Positions 24,401 through 34,369 of a stretch of 64,000 nt of DNA are shown here, piece after piece. The DNA is from Bugulina stolonifera (lineage: Eukaryota; Bryozoa; Gymnolaemata; Cheilostomatida; Bugulidae): NCBI GenBank assembly GCA_935421135.1, contig OW285191.1, positions 1,302,001-1,366,000 on the forward strand, given 5' to 3'. The number at the start of each line of letters is the position of its first letter. Position 1 is the first letter of the stretch. A program made the position numbers and the translations under genes. The notes under the pieces were generated by a model. That model ran no database searches. It saw only the letters and a list, made by a program, of their open reading frames with translations, and had not been told where the DNA came from.

Positions 24401-27400
24401 TGTGGTGGAAACAATGTTTGCTGTTTTTCTTCTGTAATTTGGTCACAATCAGTAATAAATCTAATAAATTATATGTAGTCGGTTGGGTGTGTGTCCACCC
24501 TCATGTTTTTATATTTAATGTATTTATTAAAATTATATAAAATAGGTGAAGTAAGACCCAATGCAACTTAAAACTCACTAGACTACATGGGCAAATACAA
24601 AATCTTGGAGTAGGAGTAAGCACTGATTACTTTCATTAACTCAGTAGCCACTTAAAGAAAAATAATATACATATACTATGTTTTAATGAAGCCCTGTCTG
24701 CCTGCCATACCTGAAAATAAAATAAAACAATGATTGGCATGAACTCATGTTGCAAGAAAGTGTTGAGGATTTTTGTTCCCTTGTATTGCACGATCATGAT
24801 GGGACAACTCTATTAGGCAAACTAGCTCCTGGACCGGTTCGATCCGGTATACCGAACCAAAGTTGACACCGTCTAACACCGCTTGAGACCAAGTTCAAGA
24901 GGTCCGGTGCGGTTCGATATATCGATCCAAATTTGGCATCGGTTGACACCGAATGAGACCAGGCACAAGAGAACCGGTGTCAACCGGTGTTTGATTACCA
25001 CCACCCCAAAAACCGAATACCAGTGGGGAGGCAACACCGGTGCAGGCCTAATGTATACTAGTTAGTACACTGTGTAGTAGCACACCCTCTCTATGTATTC
25101 GTATAGATAATGTATACTAGTTAGTACACTGTGTAGTAGCACACCCTCCCTATGTATTCGTATAGATAATGTATACTAGTTAGTACACTGTGTAGTAGCT
25201 AAACCTCCTACATACCCACTAGAGGAACCAAATGCCTACCAGCCAAAGATAGTAAAAGGAAAGACCGGTCACTCAATGATAATAACATTATATATACATA
25301 CAAATACGCTCAATATGGTGGTCCCAATGCTACACAACTCACTTTCCCGCCACCCATGTGCTTGGTGTTTGGATGGCCCTTGCAGACCAACACCTGTACA
25401 TTGCGAACATCATTTATATGATTAAGTTGTTTATACGGCACCATGCGAAAGAAGCTCTTCCGATTGGCCAGAGGTACACCAATAGAAAGAGTGCACTTGT
25501 ACACAAGGTAGCATAACTCCTTGCTCAAGCCGGACATACACCTTTTGGCCAAAGTGAACGATCCTTCCTTCCACTATCTTTGTACCAGGTGCTTAGCTTT
25601 AGTGAGCGGCCATCATGGAAATACTCACACGTACACGTAGTACATACAGTACACGTATACGTAGTACATACAGTACACGTATACGTAGTACATACAGTAC
25701 ACGTATACGTAGTACATACAGTACACGTATACGTAGTACATACAGTACACGTATACGTAGTACATACAGTACACGTATTATACGTAGTACATACAGTACA
25801 CGTATACGTAGTACACACAGTACACGTATACGTAGTACACACAGTACACGTATACGTAGTACACACAGTACACGTATACGTAGTACACACAGTACACGTA
25901 TACGTAGTACACACAGTACACGTATACGTAGTACACACAGTACACGTATACGTAGTACACACAGTACACGTATACGTAGTACACACAGTACACGTATACG
26001 TAGTACACACAGTACACGTATACGTAGTACACACAGTACACGTATACGTAGTACACACAGTACACGTATACGTAGTACACACAGTACACGTATACGTAGT
26101 ACACACAGTACACGTATACGTAGTACACACAGTACACGTATACGTAGTACACACAGTACACGTATACGTAGTACACACAGTACACGTATACGTAGTACAC
26201 ACAGTACACGTATACGTAGTACACACAGTACACGTATACGTAGTACACACAGTACACGTATACGTAGTACACACAGTACACGTATACGTAGTACACACAG
26301 TACACGTATACGTAGTACACACAGTACACGTATACGTAGTACACACAGTACACGTATACGTAGTACACACAGTACACGTATACGTAGTACACACAGTACA
26401 CGTATTCGTAGTACACACAGTACGCGTATTCGTAGTACACACAGTACGCGTATACGTAGCACATACAGTACGCGTATACGTAGCACACACAGTACGCGTA
26501 TACGTAGTACACACAGTACGCGTATACGTAGTACATACAGTACATGTATACGTAGTACACACAGTACACGTATATGTAGCACACACAGTACACGTATACG
26601 TAGTACATACAGTACACGTATACGTAGTACATACAGTACATGTATACGTAGTACATACAGTACACGTATACGTAGCACATACAGTACACGTATACGTAGT
26701 ACATACAGTACACGTATACGTAGTACATACAGTACATGTATACGTAGTACATACAGTACACGTATATGTAGCACATACAGTACATGTATACGTAGTACAT
26801 ACAGTACACGTATACGTAGTACATACAGTACATGTATACGTAGTACACACAGTACACGTATACGCAGTACATACAGTACACGTATACGTAGTACATACAG
26901 TACACGTATATGTAGCACATACAGTACATGTATACGTAGTACATACAGTACACGTATACGTAGTACATACAGTACATGTATACATAGTACACACAGTACA
27001 CGTATACGCAGTACATACAGTACATGTATACGTAGTACATACAGTACACGTATACGTAGTACATACAGTACATGTATACGTAGTACACACAGTACACGTA
27101 TACGCAGTACATACAGTACACGTATACGTAGTACATACAGTACACGTATATGTAGCACATACAGTACACGTATATGTAGCACATACAGTACATGTATATG
27201 TAGCACATACAGTACATGTATACGTAGTACATACAGTACACGTATATGTAGCACATACAGTACATGTATACGTAGTACATACAGTACACGTATATGTAGC
27301 ACATACAGTACATGTATACGTAGTACATACAGTACACGTATACGTAGTACATACAGTACATGTATACGTAGTACATACAGTACACGTATACGTAGTACAT

Positions 27401-28742
27401 ACAGTACGTACCAGGGCAGATACCCGTAAGCATTGGTAGAGCAGATTTATCCCCCTCCTCATGTCTCTTCTTCCTCTCCAGAAACTCCTTACAAGTCTCT
27501 AATAGACTGAGTTCCCTGCTTACTGTTGTGTCTAGAACTAGGTCAAACCCTACAGTACAAATATGTACACACATACTCGTAGAGCAGTATATAGAGTGTA
27601 CATGTATATATCTAACACATTATAGCCATATGGACAAGGGAAAGTGTTATAAGTGTGCAAATTGCATGTAGACATAGCCCTCACCGGTCTCATACCTATG
27701 CTGTGTAGGTAGGTAGTCAGACGTCCCGCAGTCTCTCCTAGACTCAGATCATATTTAGCTGCCAGAGAGGCCCTAGACTGCGGAGATATACTGGCTACCA
27801 TGTACTTCCTGTTTGATGTGTCACACGTCTTGTTGTGTGACAGAACCTTGAGTACCTGTGCATATGTGTGAGAGTGAGTAGGAGTATGGGGGGAGCAGCA
27901 TAGGCAATCATAGTTATACACCAAAATAAGAAGTTGTCTTCTCCCAGACTGCTTCATCTACTACCATGCTGGGAGTCGGGGATTGGCTATTTTCACAGTC
28001 CTTGACTACTGACAAACCAATCTGCTTGCTATAAATACCATAACATCTAATAAGTAGGCCGATGACTAAATCCCATGTTTCTCACGTTTGTATTGTGACA
28101 ACAGACACACTACTGCACATACTACACTACTGTACATACTACACTACCGTACATATTACACTACTGTACATACTACACTACTGTACATACTACACTACTG
28201 TACATACGATACTACTGTACATACTACACTACTGTACATGCTACACTACTGTACATGCTACACTACTGTATATGCTACACTACTGTATATGCTACACTAC
28301 TGTACATGCTACACTACTGTACATGCTACACTACTGTACATACTACACTACTGTACATACTACACTACTGTACATACTACACTACTGTACATACTACACT
28401 ACTGTACATACGTACTACACTACTGTACATACGTACTACACTACTGGCAGTACACACCTCAAGCTGACTTTGTTGTGTTATAAGGACAGACTCAGCTGAT
28501 GTTATACATCCACTACAAGCCAAGCAGTCATTGAGGGTGATGGTCACTTTGTCCAGCTTATAAACCTCTCCCTGGTCATTTAGTGCCGAGTATGTACCAT
28601 CATCATCAATCTTTATAACCCCAGACTTCTTGCTTGCAGCTGGTAGCCGATCTGTCTTTACTGGCTTCACACATTCTTGGGAAGGACCAATGAAATCGTC
28701 CAAGTCTGTGAGCGTCAGAGCTCCACTGAACATGGAGGCCAT
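18248..28742 (-). CDS. CIAO3: Cytosolic iron-sulfur assembly component 3 (NARFL), complete
   Basis: Seven exons: 28742-28458, 27855-27696, 27549-27412, 23130-23033, 22692-22419, 21007-20765 and 18480-18248 (TGA). Phases agree at every junction and the product is 476 aa, the length of the human protein. CIAO3 is an iron-only-hydrogenase-like protein that links early cytosolic Fe-S assembly to the CIAO1/CIAO2/MMS19 targeting complex. Visible landmarks are [20 protein letters not shown] at the start, the N-terminal cluster ligands in [22 protein letters not shown], the hydrogenase-like motifs [37 protein letters not shown] and [16 protein letters not shown], and a C-terminal KW (human RW), the tail thought to dock the targeting complex. 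About half of the gene's 10.5 kb is tandem repeat or transposon; the coding sequence looks intact. Confidence 0.95.
18557..18787 (+). mobile_element. tRNA-derived SINE inserted in a tandem unit
   Basis: Head GCCTAGTGGTAAGGGC (A-box-like) and GGTTCAATTCC (B-box), then GTTAGGAAGAGCATCCAGCC. The flanks AGGGTATGATATA and AGGGTATATGATATA are units of the neighbouring 24-bp array, so the array itself supplies the target duplication. Relatives are at 29722-29945 (+) and about 33995-34085 (-). Confidence 0.75.
18788..20722. repeat. 24-bp minisatellite, about 80 copies
   Basis: Unit GGTATATGATATAGACTAGT plus ACTA, with AAGG/AGGG and TGGT/TAGT variants in patches. It fills CIAO3 intron 6 and stops about 45 nt from the exon 6 donor. 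Confidence 0.98.
20765..21007 (-). CDS. CIAO3: CIAO3 exon 6
   Basis: Acceptor ATATGCAG, donor TCAG|GTATGC. Encodes [34 protein letters not shown] and [16 protein letters not shown]. Confidence 0.95.
21560..21720 (+). mobile_element. SINE fragment
   Basis: GGGTTTAAACCCCAGTCAGG followed by GGTTATTTTTACAAATG parallels the B-box and tail of the SINE at 15540-15725. In CIAO3 intron 5. Confidence 0.5.
21835..22215. repeat. 10-bp and 14-bp tandem repeats
   Basis: TGACTAGCAC units (21835-22150), with TGACTAGTGC variants clustered, pass directly into GATAACTAGCAAGG units (22150-22215). Confidence 0.9.
22419..22692 (-). CDS. CIAO3: CIAO3 exon 5
   Basis: Acceptor TTCGGTAG, donor TCTG|GTATGT. Encodes [20 protein letters not shown] and [13 protein letters not shown], with two of the hydrogenase-like motifs. 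Confidence 0.95.
23033..23130 (-). CDS. CIAO3: CIAO3 exon 4
   Basis: Acceptor ATACACAG, donor AAG|GTGAAT. Encodes [19 protein letters not shown] and [11 protein letters not shown]. Its acceptor and first 14 bases are the seed of the adjoining 59-bp array. Confidence 0.93.
23117..25200. repeat. 59-bp array carrying a splice acceptor, split by a hAT element
   Basis: Copies begin every 59 bp at 23121, 23180, 23239, 23298, 23357 and 23416, then after the hAT element at about 25081 and 25140. On the gene strand each unit holds TATACGAATACACAG|GG...GTGCTAC, i.e. the acceptor of CIAO3 exon 4 plus its first 14 bases. The copy at 23121 continues into the real exon. Confidence 0.93.
23453..25050. mobile_element. 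Non-autonomous hAT element, 1598 bp
   Basis: Ends TAGGCCTGCACGGTGTT and, inverted, TAGGCCTGCACCGGTGTT. A perfect 8-bp target duplication ATGTATAC lies at 23445-23452 and 25051-25058. Sister units of the 59-bp array show the unoccupied site. Subterminal CGGTTCGAT/ATATCGA motifs recur on both sides. No transposase frame is visible. The superfamily call rests on the 8-bp duplication and short TIRs. Confidence 0.88.
25230..25600 (-). repeat. Dispersed repeat, copy 1
   Basis: Shares GGAAAGANCGNTCACTCAAT and GATAATA, then several later blocks (GTACACGAGGT-like, GCACAACTCCTT-like), with 55165-55505. On the - strand it has a short open frame ([20 protein letters not shown]). The nature of this old repeat is unknown. 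Confidence 0.5.
25625..27411. repeat. 24-bp minisatellite, about 74 copies
   Basis: Unit TACACGTATACGTAGTACAC plus ACAG. Units from about 25800 to 26395 are essentially identical, while those towards 27400 are mixed. On the gene strand it starts at the GT of the CIAO3 exon 3 donor. The 24-bp period gives long stop-free frames on both strands that are not genes. Confidence 0.98.
27412..27549 (-). CDS. CIAO3: CIAO3 exon 3
   Basis: Acceptor ACTGTAG, donor CCTG|GTACGT. Encodes [17 protein letters not shown] and [10 protein letters not shown]; the latter carries the cysteine of the ACPG motif. An earlier donor (ACGG|GTATCT) would delete ICPG and is less likely. The used donor is the first base of the 1.8-kb array. 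Confidence 0.9.
27696..27855 (-). CDS. CIAO3: CIAO3 exon 2
   Basis: Acceptor TATGCACAG, donor ATAG|GTATGA. Encodes [20 protein letters not shown] and [13 protein letters not shown]. Confidence 0.93.
28105..28446. repeat. 17-bp tandem array
   Basis: Unit TGTACATACTACACTAC, about 20 copies, starting 12 nt inside CIAO3 intron 1. Confidence 0.95.
28458..28742 (-). CDS. CIAO3: CIAO3 exon 1
   Basis: 95 codons from ATG. Includes the SQEC cysteine and the [14 protein letters not shown] cluster-binding loop. Donor GAG|GTGTGT lies about 12 nt from a 17-bp array. Confidence 0.95.
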
Positions 28743-28799
28743 ATTCACTACTACAAGGAAGAGTAAAGAGTCTTTCACACTGTCAAGAAAATAGACTGA

Positions 28800-29720
28800 A
28801 ATTTGCAGCTTTCAGAAATTGTCAACCAATGTAGCTATTTCAGCTTCAAATTCTTCAGGCAAAGAGATCCTCTTTGGCAAATAACTATTTCTTTATAATT
28901 AGGTACCCACTATTAACAATGGAAACACAGTGCATGTGCTAGTACTATATGTAGTTTCACTTTGTATTGATGATGATTACCCATGATACATAGATGACAA
29001 TAAAGCTCATATTCTTGTGTCAACTCGCTAGATATGTGTAACCCATGTCTCATTTTATGAAACGCTTGCAGCCCACATCCAATGCGTATAAAATTAGTTA
29101 GCAAAGATAGCGCTCATCAGGTAGGCTATTAGGGCACCTGTTACAACAGATTCTAAAAATGATAATGACTTTGTAAAACTTGGGTTCTTTTACTAAAATA
29201 TGTAACAGTGAGAATAACAAATCACTCTGATACGCTATCATTTTAATTATAAAAGTGGCGCCAAAATCTACTATACGTACTACAATGTCATGGGCTGCTG
29301 GAAGTTATCTACTCCTGCAAGCATTATTTCGCATACTGATGAACGCAAGAACTCCAATTTAAATTCTTGATGTGTTCACTGGTGTGGGTACTAACATGTG
29401 CAGGAATAGATAACTCTCAGCAGTTCACGAATGTTAGGTACTTTCAGATGTTGAACGTGCATTTGTAGATTGTCTTTCTGTGAACGGCCCACAATTTGTT
29501 TTACCCACTTTCTACCAATGCATGCTTAATCTTGAACAGCAAACTACATGTTAATATAAAACTTTTGACTACAGAGATGGAGTCGTTGTAACAGAGTTGG
29601 ATCATTGTAACATCGTATCCGGTAAGCTCATGTAAGCAGTAAAATCAACTACTAATTGGAGGACCTAAGCTTTCTCCACAACTAAACAAACTAAAACTGT
29701 AATTACATTAGGCTACTTTA
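28800..29720. other. Intergenic, upstream of CIAO3
   Basis: Upstream flank of CIAO3. No TATA box or other promoter element can be singled out with confidence and no gene is seen. Confidence 0.35.
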
Positions 29721-29721
29721 C

Positions 29722-29945
29722 TAGGCAGCCATCGTGGCCTAGTGCTTAGGGCTCTGAACTTTTATGCGAGAGATTCGGGTTGATTCTTGTAAAAGTCATT
29801 GGTGGTGCTAGGAAGGGCATCCTTGTGCTACTTTGCATCTCTTCTCTACACCAAATTAGAAAAAATGCTGATGTCTTCAGATTCTAGCTTTTTTACTTGG
29901 GATTAATCATTTGAAGTAAAACTGCTAAGTTTATTAGGCTACTTG
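29722..29945 (+). mobile_element. tRNA-derived SINE
   Basis: Head GCAGCCATCGTGGCCTAGTG, B-box-like GGGTTGATTC, then GCTAGGAAGGGCATCC and AAATTAGAAAAAATGCTGAT, colinear with the SINE at 18557-18787. Confidence 0.75.
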
Positions 29946-29989
29946 ACTGACACAATTTTCTCAGATATTATTGTCGCAATAGTGGGACT

Positions 29990-31085
29990 AAGCAGATATA
30001 ATATCCAGTACCACTTCACTAACAATGACACAACTCTAGATAATGTCGACAATTTTACATATCTTGGATCTACCATCACCAAGAACACAACATTGACCGA
30101 GAAATTCTAACCAGACTGGGTAAAGCAACTACAACCTTTAGTCGTCTGACCAAACGAGTCTGGAAAAACCGACATCTGAACATCCGTACTGTTAGGATAG
30201 TGTAATACACAATTGTCAATTGATGGCTTTCATATGACAGTCTCTGTGCCTTACATGTAATTACTACTTGCTGTTTGTCCTATATATTAACCTCAACGTT
30301 TGTCATGCTGTTATACTGAGTTTAACCTGATTGGTCAGTTGTAACTTCTGTATTGTTTTTAGTACTAGCCTTAATTACTTGCACATGTTTTTATTACTTG
30401 CCTCTGTCTGTGTTCTAAGTCCTTTGTCATGAGTTGACTTTTGTGCTGTTGTTGAATACATAGTGGATACACCATAAGATCAACTGCTAACACAAGTGAC
30501 TGCTAACACGTACCAAGTACGAGTGTATGTCACCTGTGTTCTTAGCACACTTCTCTATTGTGCTGAGAATTGGGCAACATATCGTCAGCAGGAGTCCACA
30601 CTGAGCGCTTTCCATACTTCTAACCTAGGCTTCATCATTGGTAAAATATGGGAGGACAAAATGACTAATGAGGATCTTTTTAAGGCCACTGGCTCCAGGT
30701 CTTTATCATCCAGGCTAAAGTCTTTCCATCTACGTTAGGCTGGACATGTGAATAGAATGCCTTAACACAGAATCACCCAACTAGTTCTACATAGAGTACC
30801 AGAAGAGGGGAACCCGACAAACTGGAAGACCTTGACTCCGATTCAAAGATGTCATCAAATGTGACCTCAAAGACTTCAATGTTGAACCTACATGTACATC
30901 CTGGACTACCCTCTCCAGAGATCGGCCCGACTGGAGGTCCAAACTACACGCTGGCCATCGCCATGACACCAACTGCAATCTGAAAAAACTGGAAGGGAAA
31001 CGCCTAAGGCATCACAGATAAAAGTTAAGAAGCCAAACATTGTCACCCATGACAGACGCGTGCCAACACAATAGTGAGACCAAGC
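29990..31085 (+). pseudogene. Non-LTR reverse transcriptase remnant, split by an LTR
   Basis: Reads VDNFTYLGSTITKN, LTRLGKATTTFSRLTKRVW, then after the solo LTR CVLSTLLYCAENWATYRQQE and AGHVNRMP. This is the order of the C-terminal region of endonuclease/reverse transcriptase proteins downstream of the catalytic site. Frameshifts and stops are frequent. The catalytic part itself is absent. Confidence 0.75.
30190..30508. mobile_element. Solo LTR, 319 bp
   Basis: Begins TGTTAG and ends CTAACA, with a perfect 5-bp duplication CGTAC at 30185-30189 and 30509-30513. It interrupts the reverse transcriptase remnant, so it inserted later. Sequence unrelated to the LTR at 5841. Confidence 0.85.
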
Positions 31086-31144
31086 AGATATAAGATTTAG
31101 TTAAAATACTGTATATAATAATGATTTAATATAATAATAATAAT

Positions 31145-31380
31145 ATCCGTGGCACCAAACACAATTCTTTAATGTGGCTCCCCAATAGCAGAGCTGGTCG
31201 AGGGGCCTCCACGGCTCCTAGAGCTGGATATTATTATAGTTCGATATGGCACAGAGGGAAAACCTTCTTCGGGTCGAAAACCTCCAGATCATTGGCGGGA
31301 CTCGAACCCACGTCCTTGTAGATAACTTGCGTCATTGCTGCAAGACCACAGTGTCTAGCGCTAGACCACTCGGTCACCAA
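31145..31380 (-). mobile_element. SINE with tRNA-Ser/Leu-like head
   Basis: On the - strand: GTTGGTGACCGAGTGGTCTA (acceptor plus A-box), about 70 nt later GGGTTCGAGTCCC (B-box), and CGCCAAT able to close the acceptor stem. The anticodon arm does not form a normal 7-nt loop, and a 150-bp unrelated tail follows, so I call a SINE and not a tRNA gene. Confidence 0.6.
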
Positions 31381-31399
31381 CACTTATACTGGTCCCTTG

Positions 31400-32848
31400 T
31401 AAGACTACACTAACTTGTCAAATAATTTTACTAAATTACTAATTCAACAGAAGATTTACCACACCAATGTATCTACACTCATCAACATTATCATTATTTC
31501 TAGCTACCAAATTTTATTTTGTACGGTAAAAATTGTCACTATGCTATCTATTAACATTAATTGACTTACTAAATCTCAGTGCTGTATTTATTTACTTCTA
31601 AATTTACAAGCATGCTAGCAACTAGTAATTAAATTAAGTTAATAATGATATTAATATATGTCATGACCGCAATTATTATGATAGTCAGTTATGAGGCTTA
31701 GTAATTACTCCAATTGGAAAAGCTTTTGTCTCCTTTATGCAACTCGCCCTATCACCCACCCTAGGTTGACAGGTCTGCTGGTTTACACTCAGTAGACCTG
31801 ATGTCCAGCCCATGCTAGGATCTGGCAGAAAATGAAAACCCTTTGGCACCTTCACCTTACTTTCATTGTTCCAGTATCTGTAACTGCATAGTTCTGAAAA
31901 ACCTCCTGGTGGAGTCAAGATACAGGCCTCTGTTAATGTACCTACTGCTAGTCGTCAATTCCAGCCAGAGCTCTGACGCCACTGATGGTTCTAAGAATAA
32001 AGCTATGATAGAAAATATTAGTATTAGTTACTAATGATGTGGGAAGACCCAAAGAACTTGAACGCGTTAATACATTACATGCAGATTGAGTAGTGGTATA
32101 ACTCACTGAAAGATTAAAAAATTGCATTATCATTGCGAATCATATCACCCAGTAGTTTTATTCTGCTGTTTTGCCTCCTTTATTCTAAAGTTTCTAAACA
32201 AAAACGGCACAGGATTCTATTATGCTTTCTTCCCTTCCTTTCATATTCATATTGGATCTTACTGCCATATTTTGCACTTTTTCAATTGGTGCTATTTTAC
32301 CTTTTCGATAGGAACCCGACACCTGGTGGCCACATTCTGGCATTGAGCAGCATAATGTGGTATAAACTATCAGTTTGGATATTTTTAGATGCTGCGGCCA
32401 ATGTCTTTTGACAAGTCCAAGTATTTTAACGCCTTATTATTTTCATGTTAATATGGTCTTCAAATGTAAAACTTCTTCTATTACAGCTCCTAGATATGGC
32501 ATTTTGTACTTCTTGTATATATCCGTTTCTTATTTTTTAGTTAAGTAGCTTAGGACTTTTACGTTTATTGAAGATCAATAATTTAGCTTTTTTGACATTA
32601 AAGTACATACTCCATTCAATTGACCACTTTTCTACTTTATTTATGTCCTGCTAGAATAAATTTATTTCATTCTCTGTATTGACTGGTCCAACAATGTTGA
32701 CATTTGCTTGGTGCAGACCTTTTAGATAACTAAAAAAAAGTTTCAAGTTTCCTTGTTGTCGGGTTGTCAAGGTTAAAGTATGCCTTTGTAGATTGCTTTA
32801 CAGATTTCCCAAATGTACGTCTTTCTTGCTTATATCGACCAAGTAGAA
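31400..32848. other. Intergenic, no gene seen
   Basis: AT-rich. Around 32130-32800 the + strand has faint coding-like phrases (for example CLLYSKVSKQKRHRILLCFL) that may be an antisense or decayed retroelement. Nothing is certain. Confidence 0.3.
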
Positions 32849-32856
32849 AGGGACTT

Positions 32857-33817
32857 TAGTGCTGGGCGGTTAGGATTTGCATGCCCATTCAGTTGTCTTC
32901 TACCCCTCGGTTTAATTCAGTTTTTTGAATTCATGAAAAAACACCGAATCGAACCGGAAATTAAATACTCAATGTTGGGAGTTGTCACACCCTACTTTTA
33001 AGCTGTAATGGCGGCCATTCTTAATTTTCTCTAATAAATCGCAATTATTAAATGCCAATTATCTATAATAATATCCAAGTATAACAACTGGAATTGAGTG
33101 AAACCAAAGTAAACCCTCTCTGGGTGACAATGATAGCTGCAGATAAGTCTGAATTCCAAAGATGACATTAAATTATAAAGATTGAAAGACGCATAGCATG
33201 AATTCACATGTCCGTAGTTTCAGCCGTTACCGGAAATGGCTGCCATTTTCATTTCGCTTGATAATTTACAATAATGAAACATTCATTATTTATAACAATG
33301 CGCAAGTTCGACTACTAGAATTGAATGGAAACTACAGTAAACCTTTACTGGATGATATAGATAGCTGCAGCTAAGGCTGTATTCCAAGGATGACATCGAA
33401 TTATAAGCATTAAAAGAAGCACAAAAATAGCGGCCATTTTCATTTCGCTTAATAGTTAACAATTATATCATTAAATATTCATTATCTATAATAACATGCA
33501 ATCATAACTGCTATAATTGAGTGAAGTTACAATAAATAACCACTGTGACTGGGTGATGATATTATGGCTGCAGCTAAGTCTAAATTCTAAGGATGGCATC
33601 GAATTATAATAATTGAAAGAAGCATAACATGAATTCACGTGTTCTCAACGCCAGTCATTATCGAAAGTGGGTGCGTAAGAGGCCAGGCGCGGTTTGAATT
33701 TTAAAACTAAGTCAAACCGCACCGCCGCATGCGGTGTTGGTTGGCATTTTTAATTTCGGCGGGTTTTGAACTGAAAGAAAAAAAAACTGAATGGCACCGA
33801 AACACCGTGCAGCATTA
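32857..33817. mobile_element. Non-autonomous hAT-like element with internal triplication
   Basis: Left end TAGTGCTGGGCGGT, inverted right end TAATGCTGCACGGTGTTTCGG. The right end shares CTGCACGGTGTTTCGG with the hAT element at 23453. Flanks AGGGACTT and AGGGATTT are a 7/8 target duplication. Inside, a roughly 200-bp segment containing GCGGCCATTTTCATTTCGCT and GATAGCTGCAG occurs three times in tandem (about 33009, 33238 and 33430). Confidence 0.7.
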
Positions 33818-33994
33818 AGGGATTTCCTGTCTTCTTAACGCATTTTTACAAACTTTTAGCAGATTTCACTTCAGATTTTAGCCTACGACTAAACCAAACT
33901 GGAGTATCTATTACTATCTGGCTTATAATTAGATGTTTGGTAGGGACGAAATTCAATTTTGTCAATGGCAACGTAATTAAGTAGCACAGGAGCA

Positions 33995-34085
33995 TCATGA
34001 GGTTGGATGCCCTTTCTAACACCACCAGGCACCAATTGCCTTTTACAGGAATCGAACCTGAAGCTCCCACTAGGCCACTTTTTGT
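33995..34085 (-). mobile_element. SINE 5' fragment
   Basis: On the - strand GGCCTAGTGGGAGC, GGTTCGATTCCTG and GTTAGAAAGGGCATCCAAC match the SINE family at 18557 and 29722. Truncated at both ends. Confidence 0.6.
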
Positions 34086-34369
34086 TTCACTTCTAACACT
34101 GCTTAGTGCTTACAGTTAGAGATGTACTTACATCAATATCTGCAATGCACTAGACAGCCTAGGGGAGGGCAGGGGTGTGCCTCATTGCTGTACAGTGGTT
34201 AGCAGGGTGGAATACTTTTTTTTCAGTAGGACGCCTGTGCTGGACATTCAGGGGCAGAGTGGATACCTGGATTGTACCCATCCAGATGATTTTATTAGGC
34301 GGATGCCTGTCGCCTGGCTGTTTGGATATCTTGTGTGGTGTGATCACTATTCTTGAGGTCCCGTATGGT

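Noticed and set aside
25525..27574. Several stop-free frames of 560-645 codons on both strands (CTVCTTYT-, YVYCMYYV-, [12 protein letters not shown] repeats)
   Set aside because: They lie wholly in a 24-bp array. Period divisible by three and lack of stop triplets explain them. No conserved residues; the real CIAO3 exon 3 ends at the array edge.
28062..28499. + strand frames of 131-145 codons
   Set aside because: 17-bp array in CIAO3 intron 1 on the opposite strand.
31295..31380. tRNA-Ser/Leu gene
   Set aside because: The acceptor stem can pair, but the anticodon arm gives a 6- or 8-nt loop and the sequence runs into a SINE-type tail.
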